Shown: positions 8,465 to 17,404, counted from the first letter of the stretch. The stretch is 64,000 bases of DNA from Nodosilinea sp. WJT8-NPBG4 (GCA_019359285.1 JAHHHQ010000034.1:1-64000), one strand, 5' to 3'. Notes: a model not told the origin generated them from the sequence alone. Numbers and translations are program-made.

Positions 8465-9835
8465 GTGACTATCATGATGAGCAAAGGACGAGAAGAGCGT
8501 CAGTTCGGGAAAAAGAAAAAGGCTGATCAAAGACAACCTTTTCAAATAGATCGTGACAGATTGCTATACTCCCACTCCTTTCGGAGGTTAGCTCAGGTAA
8601 CTCAAGTAGTAAGTGCAAATGAAGGTCGCCTATTTCACAATCGGCTGACTCATTCGCTTAAAGTAGCTCAATTTGCAAGGCGAACTGCCGAAAAAATTCT
8701 TAAGGAAACATCGCCAGAACTCCTTGCAAAAGGCGGTGGACTAGATCCTGATGTTGTTGAGGCTGCTGCCTTAGCTCATGATTTAGGCCATCCGCCTTTT
8801 GGCCATGTTGCAGAATATGAGCTTAATCGTATTGCAAGGGAAGCAAAGCTTTCGGATGGCTTTGAGGGCAATGCTCAAACTTTTAGAATCCTGACTTTAT
8901 TAGAACCTAACCGAACAGAGTATCCTGGCCTTGATTTAACACGTGCAACTTTAAATGCAACTATTAAATATCCTTGGATTTGTTATAGAACTGAAAAAGA
9001 GTCAGCAGAAGAAGAAGATTCAAAATTCAAAAAAAGAAGAAAAAAGTATTCGGTTTACGATTTAGATTTTCCAGCCTTTGAATTTGCCAGAGAGCATTTT
9101 GAAGACGCTGAAGTAGAGCAGCAAACCCTTGAAGCGAGTATCATGGAGTTTGCTGATGACGTGACTTATAGTGTCCATGATTTAGAAGATTTTTACTTGG
9201 CAGGATTGATTCCACTAGATGTTCTCGTTGGCAACTCTTATGAATTCCAGAAACTTTTTGTTACATGGCTAAACAGTTTAAAAGTTGAAGATCATAAGAA
9301 ACTGATAAATGCTGAAGACCATGGAAACATCCTTTATAATTTCCTTGATAGGTTGTATTCTTCTGAATATGCACCTGGTTCAGTTGAACAATTATCCTAT
9401 GTGAAACAGGTAACATCAGGATTGATACAAAGATATATCAAGAGTGTTTCTGTAGTAATAGAAGATGAAAAAAGGCTCAGCCTTAAGAGGTCTGAACAAT
9501 GTCATATAGAGCTTGAATTCCTTCAATTTATTGTAAGAAAGTATGTGATATTAAATCCTCGGCTGGCAACCCAGCAAGCAGGACAAAAAAGAATCATTAG
9601 AGAACTATTTGACATTTATAATTCGGCTTTGAGGGATGAGCAATTAAACATCATACCTGCTCGGTTTTTAAGAATGGGATCACTTAATAAGTTACTTGAG
9701 GAAGGTGACAGTGAGAGCCAACGAGTAAGGTTAGCTGTTGACATTGTTGCTAGTTTTAGCGAGCCAGAGGCAGTTTTGATGTATCGCCGTCTTACGGGAG
9801 TAGATCAAGGTTCCGTAATGGATTATATATCCTAA
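8465..9835 (+). CDS. dgt: dGTPase-like HD-domain triphosphohydrolase
   Basis: 456 residues, a typical length for deoxyguanosinetriphosphate triphosphohydrolases, which remove the whole triphosphate from dNTPs. The HD metal site is clear: HNRLTHSLKV (about residues 59-68), AHDLGHPPFGH (about 109-119) and FADDVTYSVHD (about 224-234). The N-terminal REERQFGKKKKADQRQPFQIDRDR segment is the family's allosteric arm. The start is taken as GTG 8465 with AAGG 5 bases upstream; ATG at 8474 or 8477 is possible. The gene is AT-rich against the backbone. Chromosomal dGTPases balance dNTP pools, and related enzymes defend against phage by depleting dNTPs; the island setting favours defence here. Confidence 0.85.
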   Translation: MTIMMSKGREERQFGKKKKADQRQPFQIDRDRLLYSHSFRRLAQVTQVVSANEGRLFHNRLTHSLKVAQFARRTAEKILKETSPELLAKGGGLDPDVVEAAALAHDLGHPPFGHVAEYELNRIAREAKLSDGFEGNAQTFRILTLLEPNRTEYPGLDLTRATLNATIKYPWICYRTEKESAEEEDSKFKKRRKKYSVYDLDFPAFEFAREHFEDAEVEQQTLEASIMEFADDVTYSVHDLEDFYLAGLIPLDVLVGNSYEFQKLFVTWLNSLKVEDHKKLINAEDHGNILYNFLDRLYSSEYAPGSVEQLSYVKQVTSGLIQRYIKSVSVVIEDEKRLSLKRSEQCHIELEFLQFIVRKYVILNPRLATQQAGQKRIIRELFDIYNSALRDEQLNIIPARFLRMGSLNKLLEEGDSESQRVRLAVDIVASFSEPEAVLMYRRLTGVDQGSVMDYIS

Positions 9836-10115
9836 GTAATTAGAAAGCTTCATGGTTTAAGCATCTGCTTTCTTGTTCTTGAAATTGAAATATTTAAAGA
9901 ATTCTGAAAACTGCCTCTAAAGTAATCTAGTACATTAAAGATACTGGTCTCCTAATAGGAGATGGATCTCCACAACCTTTATCTGGTAGCGGTTTGAGCC
10001 AATTCGTTCTGAAATCCTGAAAATACTTGTCCAGTAAGGCTTTCAGTCATTCATCTCCTGTTAACGAACCAGTGCCGGATGCCCTGTCAGGCTTGTAACG
10101 AAGCTACAAGCCTGA
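9836..10115. other. intergenic region with perfect 14-bp hairpin
   Basis: AT-rich spacer after the dGTPase. The notable structure is a perfect 14-bp stem, CTGTCAGGCTTGTA (10084-10097) with its complement at 10105-10118 around a 7-nt loop. No T-run follows on either strand, so it is not an ordinary terminator. The arms lack the outer GTTRRRY/RYYYAAC boxes of an integron attC site. Confidence 0.6.
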
Positions 10116-10325
10116 CAGAAAGGTGACCACCAGGTCGTTAAACGCCTCGCCTCCACCAACCTAGGTGATGTTTACTGCAAGTCCTTAGGCTACCTAGGTG
10201 GAGCGCTGAAGTTTACCCCAAACACAGATACCATCTTGGCGGAGTCAGCACGGGCTGCTGCTGATCACGCTCGCCAGAAAGCCCTAGATTACCTGGGTGC
10301 TGAGATAGCTAAGGCACTCAACTAG
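10116..10325 (+). pseudogene. coding remnant without a start codon
   Basis: A 69-codon open frame ending in TAG at 10323-10325 reads like real protein: KGDHQVVKRLASTNLGDVYC, then an alanine-rich helix (ESARAAADHARQKAL) and a C-terminus GAEIAKALN. There is no ATG, GTG or TTG near its beginning, and the frame opens inside the 14-bp hairpin. It is best read as the surviving 3' end of a deleted gene. Family unknown. Confidence 0.35.
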
Positions 10326-10350
10326 ACCCGATGCCCTTTCGATTGGTGGT

Positions 10351-11166
10351 TTACTGTAACCGAATGGAATCATAAGGAATTTGGTCAGGGGCATTAAGCA
10401 AGGGTGGGTACCGACAGGTGGAAGTTTTCTCAATCTTAGTTTGGTAGGCTTGCACCAGATTGAGTCCCTGAAGCCCATAGGTAGAGAACACTCGGCTCAT
10501 CTCAACTCCAAGCAAATGCTGACAGTCATCCCGAGAGGATAAAAGCTCCTGCAAGGCTTTCTCCGCAAGGCTTTGATCCCAGGCCCTTGCAGCGGTATGA
10601 AGCTGGTGCACAGGCGAGTCGCTGGAAGAGACTCCTATGCCAATGCCAATTATGAGGAAAAGCACTACAATTCCGCCTACCACCCAAGCTACAGGCTCCC
10701 AATTACCGTTGCTGAAATAGTCTCCCTGGCTAGGTTTATACCCATAGTCGGTTGAGCCAGGCATCGAAAAGATAGGCTCAGGCTCAGGCTCAGGCTCATA
10801 AACCTCATAGCGCTCTTGGTAGAAGTCTTGAAATACCTCCATCTCGTCGATGAACCAGACAAGAACGCCGTTCATCTTCAATCGTTCAGCAACGCTCCTC
10901 GCTTCACTGTCGCCACTCTTAGGTGAGAGTCCAGCAACAACCGCTCTTTTGCCAGGAAAGTCACTACGGTAGGTTGTCATCTGACCACTTGCGTGAAATA
11001 GACTTGAGCGAGTCAGGGTCTTCTTGCACTCAATAATGTAGCGGTCGGTCACAATGTCTACGCGCCCGCCCCCTGTCGTAGGCACTTCCCACATGGGTGA
11101 GTTACCGGTCTCCTCAAAGAAGTCAAAAAGAAATCGCTGTAGATCTGACTCTCTTGCGAAGTACAT
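10351..11166 (-). CDS. membrane-anchored PD-(D/E)XK nuclease-like protein
   Basis: 271 residues. The N-terminal domain (1-120) has a nuclease-like core: GGGRVDIVTD (about 32-41) followed by RYIIECKK (about 42-49) and a glutamine helix (ASGQMTTYRS), the D...ExK...Q pattern of the restriction-endonuclease fold. A proline-glutamate repeat (EPEPEPEP, about 125-132) links to a strongly hydrophobic helix (about 161-183, VAWVVGGIVVLFLIIGIGIGV) and a C-terminal domain of about 85 residues with three cysteines. The nuclease domain would sit on the cytoplasmic side. No family with exactly this plan is known to me. It lies 18 bp downstream of the DUF559-like gene and is probably cotranscribed with it. 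Confidence 0.6.
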   Translation of the reverse strand: MYFARESDLQRFLFDFFEETGNSPMWEVPTTGGGRVDIVTDRYIIECKKTLTRSSLFHASGQMTTYRSDFPGKRAVVAGLSPKSGDSEARSVAERLKMNGVLVWFIDEMEVFQDFYQERYEVYEPEPEPEPIFSMPGSTDYGYKPSQGDYFSNGNWEPVAWVVGGIVVLFLIIGIGIGVSSSDSPVHQLHTAARAWDQSLAEKALQELLSSRDDCQHLLGVEMSRVFSTYGLQGLNLVQAYQTKIEKTSTCRYPPLLNAPDQIPYDSIRLQ

Positions 11167-11184
11167 GGTGGATTGGTGCGGGAC

Positions 11185-12036
11185 TTAGTAAGACTGAGCG
11201 TAGTGTGTTGCGGGTTCTGTACTACGTTGCTGTTCGTAGAGGATGGACAGAAATTCCGATACGACCTTCTGGGGATGTTCAAAGCAATCTTTAGCTGTGA
11301 AGCGCACGGTAGGAACACCAGCCCTCAGAAGCACTCTGTCACGCGCATAATCCCGAACAGTATTGCCCTGTTCGTTATGGTGCTGACCATCCACTTCCAG
11401 GATCAGGCAAGTCCCTCGATAGAACACCATAAAGTCGGCTTCTACCCTGCCTGTCAGTTGGTTATTGCTGACTACGGTGTCCTTGAGCCCTACTCGTCCG
11501 CGAGCGTTCGCGAAGTATAACAATCCAGTTTGGTCAAGCGCTTCCGCTATCCGTACTTCTGCCTCTGAACGTAGATATAAGCCTCCCCACTCTTTGGTGT
11601 AGTTACCGCCTGTTCCACTCTGCTGGGATTGCTGCGTGGGAGTAGTTAGAGCCGTTCCATGAATGAGCAGCTCGACTTGTTGCTGGTAAGACTCAATACA
11701 AAAGATGTGCCACTGGTGCTGGGTTCCAGCTCCATCAGGCTGGCCAGCATAGGCAATGTGAAACACATTCTTCTTGACCATAAAACAGAAGCCTGGCCGT
11801 GTTCTGTTGTAGAGCCAAGCATTTGCCTTTTGTCGCGCCTTTTGTCTTGCCTTACCGGTTAAGGAGCGACCGGAAGCGCTCAAGGCCAGAATCACGTCTA
11901 GCAGCTTGCCAGTGGGGACTTTGAAGGAGCATGGCAGAGTTCCACCAATCGGGACTATGGTGCCACTTACGGGTGGATTACCGTCTGCTTCAAAGCGAAA
12001 TTCTAACGACTGAGGCTCACTCATTGGAGAAGGCAT
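11185..12036 (-). CDS. DUF559/Vsr-like endonuclease-domain protein
   Basis: 283 residues. The C-terminal third (about 165-270) has the DUF559 (very-short-patch-repair-like) nuclease pattern: RSEAEVRIAEAL with the catalytic glutamate, VEADFMVFYRG with the aspartate, and LILEVDGQHHNEQGN followed by a basic helix (RDYARDRVLLRAGV). The N-terminal 150 residues form a separate domain with a basic helix (KARQKARQKANAW) that may bind nucleic acid. Start ATG at 12036; a second ATG four codons on is equally good. It is the first gene of a two-nuclease operon with the membrane-anchored protein downstream. No methylase is adjacent, so this is not a simple restriction-modification pair. Confidence 0.65.
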   Translation of the reverse strand: MPSPMSEPQSLEFRFEADGNPPVSGTIVPIGGTLPCSFKVPTGKLLDVILALSASGRSLTGKARQKARQKANAWLYNRTRPGFCFMVKKNVFHIAYAGQPDGAGTQHQWHIFCIESYQQQVELLIHGTALTTPTQQSQQSGTGGNYTKEWGGLYLRSEAEVRIAEALDQTGLLYFANARGRVGLKDTVVSNNQLTGRVEADFMVFYRGTCLILEVDGQHHNEQGNTVRDYARDRVLLRAGVPTVRFTAKDCFEHPQKVVSEFLSILYEQQRSTEPATHYAQSY

Positions 12037-12250
12037 AGTTGCCTCCTGGAACTACTCCACTAGAGTTCCCAAACGCCTAAAGACTCTGCTTCATCATGTC
12101 TACCAGCACGTTCGTGACCTTGCTCCGCCACAGGGTGCTCTCTCAGGCGTAGACAATGAACAACAGATCGATCAGCAATTGGCCGATGATGAGCAGCCAG
12201 ACGGCACGGGGAGTTAGACGTATAAGGGCATATTGAGAGTGAGTCAGAGA

Positions 12251-12475
12251 ATGAGGCCCATTATGCCCGATGACCCAGACGCTATCTACGATGGAAAGTC
12301 AGTCCCTTCTCCTTTAGTGAGCCAGACGCTAAAGCAGCAGCTAGATACGTTGGACTGGCACCCGCTTTTTACAGGCCGCTGCCCAAAGTGTGAAATGGCT
12401 TGGCTTCAGACTGAGCATCCAAAGGATTGCTGTGGCTGCAAGTATTGTGGCTGGCCCGCTTCGCAGGCGACATAA
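12251..12475 (+). CDS. small zinc-ribbon protein
   Basis: 74 residues from ATG 12251, or 70 from ATG 12263 (MPDDPDAIYD). The C-terminal half carries two CXXC-type knuckles, CPKC and CKYC, with an extra CC (DCCGC) between them, spaced as in a zinc ribbon. A bare DNA- or RNA-binding or redox module is likely. It is short, isolated between two operons, and of unknown role. The longest frame would need a TTG start at 12233, which seems less likely. Confidence 0.45.
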   Translation: MRPIMPDDPDAIYDGKSVPSPLVSQTLKQQLDTLDWHPLFTGRCPKCEMAWLQTEHPKDCCGCKYCGWPASQAT

Positions 12476-12992
12476 TCTTGTAACCATTGCTCGGAAACCT
12501 AAAATGCCTAGGCAATACTAGCTATCGAGATGCGTTCTAGCAAGAGCCAGTCGATTAGTTCAAGCGTCGGGGTGTCGATGACCTTATTGGTTGGATTCTC
12601 GCCAAATTTGACGACCACAGTTGACATGTAGCGCACAAGGGTACAAACCCAATGAGTTGGGAAGCAATGCGTGTGGCAAGGAAGCGTAGCTAACCGGGTT
12701 CAATAGAGACAGTCGCGTGAACAGTGCAATAGTGAAAACTGCTACTTTCACCAAATAAATTTTTATTGTTTATTTTAACTTATTAGTAAAGACGTATAAA
12801 TTCAGTGGGCTTCACCTTGCAATCACAGGTGGTAATGAGTTATCAAGGTTGTGTTAAGTGTGCAGCCGCGTCCTTTCGGTTAAGCATACAAATGTACTAC
12901 AAAACTGCTTCAAGAGCGGAAAAGCTTTAGTTTTTGCGATAGCTAGGGTTCTGTCTTTTGCTAGTCCAAATAAATATATTTCGGAGTTAGAC
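12476..12992. other. 517-bp region without a convincing gene
   Basis: Spacer before the GHKL ATPase gene. Its centre (about 12735-12800) is very AT-rich (TAAATTTTTATTG..., TTATTTTAACTTATTAG) and is a plausible promoter for the ATPase operon. A long in-frame extension of the ATPase ORF back to 12858 is present but lacks a ribosome site. I see no repeats or RNA structure. Confidence 0.5.
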
Positions 12993-14474
12993 GTGGCTTT
13001 TTCAAGTGAGACAGAATCGCATCCTAGAGTTGATGCATCACCGACTAAGAACTTTTTCGTAGAAATGCTCACTCGTGACATTGATCTGAAGGATGCAATT
13101 CTTGATCTTCTTGACAACTGTGTAGATGGAATTCAGCGAAACGCACCGGAAAGCAGCATCGAATCAGATAAACCGTATAAGAACTTTCGTGCAGAAATAT
13201 CCTTTTCTAAAGAAGGATTTATCATTAAAGACAACTGTGGAGGAATTCCGATAGAAGTAGCTCAGAAGTATGCCTTCAAAATGGGAAGGCCAGAGGCAGC
13301 TAACAAGAATGATGCGGAGTATTACACAATTGGAACTTATGGTATTGGCATGAAAAGAGCCATCTTTAAGATGGGTTGCTCAAGCCAAGTATCCTCTCAA
13401 ACCGCGTCTGATAGCTTCAAAGTTACCATTAGTCCAGAATGGCTATCCTCTGATAGCGAGTGGGATCTGCCTTTGGAAGAAACAGACCGTTGGCTACCAG
13501 AGAACGGTACTGTAATTGAAGTGACGCATTTACGAGACGAGATAGCCATAGCTTTTTCACCACCACAGCAATCAGTTCTGCATAATTCACTTGTAGGTGA
13601 AATCTCCCATAATTATAGCTATATTATTAACAAAGGTTTCACAGTTATAGTTAATGGATCTGAAGTTCCTCTTCTTCCCCTTAATCTTCTTGCTGACGGA
13701 ATTGAACAAATAAAACAGAACAATGCGGCAGCTATTGCTCCCTTCCTGTACGAGGCCGAAAAGGATGGAGTAGAGATAAAATTAGCTGTGGGCTTTTATA
13801 AAGATATTCCTGATGGAGAAGAAATAGACGATGAAATGAAGGGTGTCAAAAATAGCAGTGAAACATCAGGCTGGACAGTCATCTGTAATGACCGTGTGGT
13901 TCTCTATTGTGACAAAAGCCGACTGACTGGTTGGGGTGAGCTAACTGTTCCTGGGCATCATCCTCAGTTCAATGCTATTTCAGGTGTTATACATTTTCGT
14001 AGCAAAGGCAAAGATGCAAGTAAGCTACCGATTACAACTACAAAACGAGGAATAGACGCCTCTTCTAACTTGTACTTGTATGTGAAGGAGTTTATGCGAG
14101 AAGGAACTAAAGTCTTCACCTCGTATACATATAAGTGGAAAAAAAATTTGGAGGAAGAAAAGACGAGAACAAAGCAAGCTAGGCTCGCTGACCCGATTCA
14201 ATTTTTTGAGACAATCCCTAAAGAGAGATGGACTCAGGTTAATAAAAGAACCAGTGAGAGTAGATCCTTTTACAAAGAGCGAAAGTTTACGCCTACGCTT
14301 CCAACACCAGAGTTGTCTGCTGAGGTTGGAGAGAGAAAAAGAAAAGTAAGTTTTTCTCGACCTGAGAAAGAAATTGAAATGGTTGCTGAATATTTGTTTG
14401 AAGATTCTGAATGTGAACCTTCAAGAGTCGGCGAAGCGTGTTTTGAACAAGTTCTGAAAAGTGCCAAGAAATGA
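12993..14474 (+). CDS. GHKL (Hsp90/MutL/MORC-type) ATPase, candidate defence component
   Basis: 493 residues from GTG 12993, which has GGAG 6 bases upstream; the frame runs back to 12858 without a good site. GHKL signatures are clear: N-box DAILDLLDNCVDG, G1 box DNCGGIP and G2 box GTYGIGMKRAIFKMG, so ATP binding is expected. The middle domain (about 200-380) resembles the S5-fold transducer of MORC/MutL proteins, and the C-terminal 100 residues are lysine- and arginine-rich. The stop overlaps the next start (ATGA), so the two products are made together. MORC-like ATPases beside DNA methylases have been described in prokaryotic restriction-like systems, and a cytosine methylase faces this operon. 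A histidine kinase is excluded: there is no HisKA domain. Confidence 0.75.
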   Translation: MAFSSETESHPRVDASPTKNFFVEMLTRDIDLKDAILDLLDNCVDGIQRNAPESSIESDKPYKNFRAEISFSKEGFIIKDNCGGIPIEVAQKYAFKMGRPEAANKNDAEYYTIGTYGIGMKRAIFKMGCSSQVSSQTASDSFKVTISPEWLSSDSEWDLPLEETDRWLPENGTVIEVTHLRDEIAIAFSPPQQSVLHNSLVGEISHNYSYIINKGFTVIVNGSEVPLLPLNLLADGIEQIKQNNAAAIAPFLYEAEKDGVEIKLAVGFYKDIPDGEEIDDEMKGVKNSSETSGWTVICNDRVVLYCDKSRLTGWGELTVPGHHPQFNAISGVIHFRSKGKDASKLPITTTKRGIDASSNLYLYVKEFMREGTKVFTSYTYKWKKNLEEEKTRTKQARLADPIQFFETIPKERWTQVNKRTSESRSFYKERKFTPTLPTPELSAEVGERKRKVSFSRPEKEIEMVAEYLFEDSECEPSRVGEACFEQVLKSAKK

Positions 14475-15460
14475 GCGGAGCAACCATTCCCTACCATCTG
14501 CGGCAGAACAAAGCAGTTGACCGATATGCATTCATGGAGCTTCTGTCAAAGGTTGATAGATTCTGTGATGTTTCTAAGTATCAATATGTTGGCTTTGGTG
14601 GGCATTCTCTTGAGGACTTCAAATATATTCACAACCGTTTTGGCATCAGCAGCATGACCTCCATTGAGAGGGATGAGGAAGTTTACAAAAGGCAGCAATT
14701 TAATCTACCCCATAACTGCATCAATTGTCTTCTGCAAGATAGTAACGATTTCGTCAGAGATTTTATAAGAGAAGAGAGAACGATTATTTGGTTGGATTAT
14801 ACAAAACCTGCGCAACTGGGCAGTCAAATCGCACAGTTTCAGTCTATTATTGATAGGTTTAGCTCTTTAGATATTATTAAAATTACTCTGAACGCTCATG
14901 CATCTTCTTACGTGGAGGCGAATAAAACAGTCCAGCCTAACGACACGTGGAATGCAAGAATAAAGGATTTAGAGAAAAAATTGGGCAACGAACTCTTTCC
15001 TTTTGCTGATATCTCTCCAGATATGATGACGGCGAGAGGATTTCCTAATGCAATCCACTTAATCGTAAAGTACGCCGCTAACTTAGCTATGAGAGGTGAT
15101 CTTGATATATATTTTCAGCCTTTGACTTCCTTTTCATATAATGACGGCCAAGAGATGCTAACCGTCACGGGAATTCTTCTTGAGAAGACACAATCCGAAA
15201 GTTTTTTCAATAAAACGGGAATAGACCAGTGGGAGCTTGGCAACGTTGACTGGAAGGAGCCAACGCGCATCGACATGCCTGATTTAACAATTAAGGAGAG
15301 GATGCATATCGATACTTTCTTACCCAATTTTAGTGCAGACCTTGTTCATGAAAAGCTAGGCTTTCTAATTAATCAAAAGGAGTCAATATCACTCGAAATG
15401 CTAAAAACTTATGTCCTTTTCTACCGCCAATCACCATATTTTTCAAGAATATTTGTGTAG
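14471..15460 (+). CDS. Rossmann-fold, methyltransferase-like partner of the GHKL ATPase
   Basis: 329 residues; ATG overlaps the ATPase stop by 4 bp. The N-terminal part has features of a SAM-dependent methyltransferase fold: a glycine-rich loop VGFGGHS (about 34-40), an acidic strand end SIERDEEV (about 57-64) and an IIWLDYTKP motif (about 103-111) at the position of the catalytic DPPY-like box. The C-terminal 150 residues are unassigned. It may modify DNA, RNA or protein, or be an inactive methyltransferase used as a sensor. I cannot name a family. Tight coupling to the ATPase shows that they work as a pair. Confidence 0.55.
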   Translation: MSGATIPYHLRQNKAVDRYAFMELLSKVDRFCDVSKYQYVGFGGHSLEDFKYIHNRFGISSMTSIERDEEVYKRQQFNLPHNCINCLLQDSNDFVRDFIREERTIIWLDYTKPAQLGSQIAQFQSIIDRFSSLDIIKITLNAHASSYVEANKTVQPNDTWNARIKDLEKKLGNELFPFADISPDMMTARGFPNAIHLIVKYAANLAMRGDLDIYFQPLTSFSYNDGQEMLTVTGILLEKTQSESFFNKTGIDQWELGNVDWKEPTRIDMPDLTIKERMHIDTFLPNFSADLVHEKLGFLINQKESISLEMLKTYVLFYRQSPYFSRIFV

Positions 15461-15471
15461 CTTGATTCTAG

Positions 15472-16797
15472 TTAATTGACTACTTCGCTTTTCTTTTCGC
15501 TTGGTTTTCTAATTCTAGGTTTAATAACTTCAGGATCAACACCATACAGTTTGGCTGCTTGATCCACGTTGAGTTTCAGTAGTTGCTCTTTCGTTGGTTT
15601 GTGGCTCATTGATGGCTTGAGCGGGTGTTCACCTAAAGCCCTCATAACCTCTGCAGCGACTGCTTTCGCAAGTAGTGGAGGTACAGAGTTGCCAACCTGC
15701 CTGAGCCCGTGCCAATTCGTCACATGAAATCTAAACCAGTCAGGATAGGAATGTAGTCGTGCTGCTTCTCTCACAGTGATGCAACGGGGCTGGTAAGGAT
15801 GAATTGGTCGAGCAGCCGTATAAGACCCGTAGTTTCGAGGAGTTCCAGCTCGAAGGGTTGGACTAACACCTTCAGGGTGAAGCTTGTGGAAGTGGCTCTT
15901 AGTTTCCCTCTTGCCCTGTTCAGTCATCTTGAATCGGTCAACCGAATCCGATTTATGGTTGGGTCGTAAGCTTGAGGTTAGGATACGAGGATTGTATTCG
16001 CGTGGGTAAGAGTAATCATCGTCAGCGGTCGTTAGCCCTCGAAGAAGGCTGCTGTACTCGCTCGGCTTATTAAACTCGGCCTCAATCCAATCTCGTTCTA
16101 ACAATTCTGGATAATTTTCAATATTTGGTAAATCTCCAATTGCATCCCAGACACTTGGACAGAACGGCTCTATTACCATTTCAGTTTGGCTGAGAAGAGG
16201 CAACTTATCACTGCATTTTAGGGCAGTTGTGATAGCAGAAGGGTATTTAGGTAGGCGCAAACCCTCTTTGCATCCCAACACGAACAACCGCTCACGATTC
16301 TGAGGCACTCCATATCTAGCGGCATTCAGCACGCTAGGAACTGCCACTTGATATTTGTTTGCTTCAAAAGTTGAAACTATCTTGTCAAGGATATGCCTGT
16401 GCTTTCCAAAAGTAAGACCACGAACGTTTTCGATTACGAAGAAATCTGCATCCAGGTCTACAACTAATCGAATGAAATGGTCAGCCAGCTTATTGCGAGG
16501 ATCGTCTACATCGCGCTTGCCAATGATGGAAAACCCTTGGCAAGGTAAGCCACCAAATACTACAGAAATCTTCGAGCTACCAATAGCAGATGATGAACGT
16601 ATATCCTTAGCTGTTACATTAGTAATATCCCTACATAAAATTGCGGATTCTGGAAAATTGAATTCATGTGTGGCGCAATGAACAGGATCAATTTCTATCG
16701 AAGCAAGGATATCAAACCCAGCCTGCTCAAAACCAAATGACATTCCTCCCGCACCCGCAAATAAGTCAACGCCTATAGGTCGCTTGTTTGGCTGCAT
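15472..16797 (-). CDS. dcm: DNA (cytosine-5-)-methyltransferase
   Basis: 441 residues with the ordered m5C methylase motifs: I DLFAGAGGMSFGFE, IV GGLPCQGFS with the catalytic cysteine near residue 84, VI FVIENVRG, VIII QNRERLFVLG, and X RQVGNSVPP near residues 368-376. The target-recognition region lies between VIII and X. A 60-residue C-terminal tail (KPSMSHKPTKEQLLKLNVDQ...) is additional. The stop is only 11 bp from the stop of the convergent Rossmann/GHKL operon. No classical restriction enzyme is adjacent, so it may protect host DNA against the ATPase pair, or act against other systems as an orphan methylase. Confidence 0.92.
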   Translation of the reverse strand: MQPNKRPIGVDLFAGAGGMSFGFEQAGFDILASIEIDPVHCATHEFNFPESAILCRDITNVTAKDIRSSSAIGSSKISVVFGGLPCQGFSIIGKRDVDDPRNKLADHFIRLVVDLDADFFVIENVRGLTFGKHRHILDKIVSTFEANKYQVAVPSVLNAARYGVPQNRERLFVLGCKEGLRLPKYPSAITTALKCSDKLPLLSQTEMVIEPFCPSVWDAIGDLPNIENYPELLERDWIEAEFNKPSEYSSLLRGLTTADDDYSYPREYNPRILTSSLRPNHKSDSVDRFKMTEQGKRETKSHFHKLHPEGVSPTLRAGTPRNYGSYTAARPIHPYQPRCITVREAARLHSYPDWFRFHVTNWHGLRQVGNSVPPLLAKAVAAEVMRALGEHPLKPSMSHKPTKEQLLKLNVDQAAKLYGVDPEVIKPRIRKPSEKKSEVVN

Positions 16798-16961
16798 GTA
16801 TGCTTCCTGACAATTAATGGAGTTTTTATGAAGAAAGGAAGATCAGAGAATACTATCACAGTTAGTACAGATTCTTGTTTAATTTACATATTTCTTGAAT
16901 TACTCAAGAACAACACTGTTTGCCAGTTTAGCTTAGTGCAAATTGGTTAAGGATTTTCTTT

Positions 16962-17090
16962 CTATATTGCTTGCATCAGGCGTCTTCTAAGCATTTCACT
17001 GGACGGAACCCGCTGCCCTTCCAAGGTCACGACGTACTGAATCCCCTCCACTATCATGGTGGCTCGCACGATTTCGACCTGTTGCGCCAA
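16962..17090 (-). CDS. short coding remnant or small protein
   Basis: On the minus strand a 42-residue frame (TTG 17090; internal ATG 17057) reads [20 protein letters not shown], then [19 protein letters not shown] and a stop. The amphipathic, basic C-terminus looks like a real protein end. The frame is closed by a stop just upstream, so it may be a decayed gene. It lies behind the methylase promoter in a gene-poor part of the element. Confidence 0.3.
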   Translation of the reverse strand: MAQQVEIVRATMIVEGIQYVVTLEGQRVPSSEMLRRRLMQAI

Positions 17091-17404
17091 GCCATCCTAG
17101 CCGTTAAACAGATCGCGCTTATTTTTCTGCTTGCACGTCTCGTTTGGCTGCTAAGCCTTTTTCACTGCTGCCTTGAATAACTTGTCAATCCTTGTTCTTG
17201 AAAGGATCCAGACAACAATTCTGAAACCTTTATTCGGCCTGTGGGAGCAGTGATATTTGTCACCTGGAATAGGCTAACCCGCTAAAATAGGGCTATCTGG
17301 ATACCTCTTAAGGTCATTTGTAGCCTGCTTGCTTAGCAGGCTTCGTATGTATGCATAGCCTCACGAAGGTTAGTTTCAGTCCTTGAAGGGTATAAGGTGT
17401 AAAG
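17091..17404. other. gene-poor spacer with one hairpin
   Basis: I see no convincing gene. A 7-bp hairpin (AGCCTGC with GCAGGCT, 7-nt loop) lies at about 17322-17342, with no T-run. The spacer leads into the first tRNA-like structure. Confidence 0.4.

Noticed and set aside
10060..10150. Integron attC site at the 14-bp hairpin
   Set aside because: The stem is perfect but the flanking boxes do not fit GTTRRRY/RYYYAAC (GTTAACG and GTCGTTAAAC), there is no integron integrase, and the extrahelical bases typical of attC are absent.
12858..12992. 45-codon N-terminal extension of the GHKL ATPase
   Set aside because: No ribosome site at 12858, AT-rich non-protein-like sequence, and a good GGAG before GTG 12993.
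16971..17180. Forward 69-codon frame
   Set aside because: It is the antisense of a more protein-like minus-strand frame (16962-17090), and no ribosome site was found.
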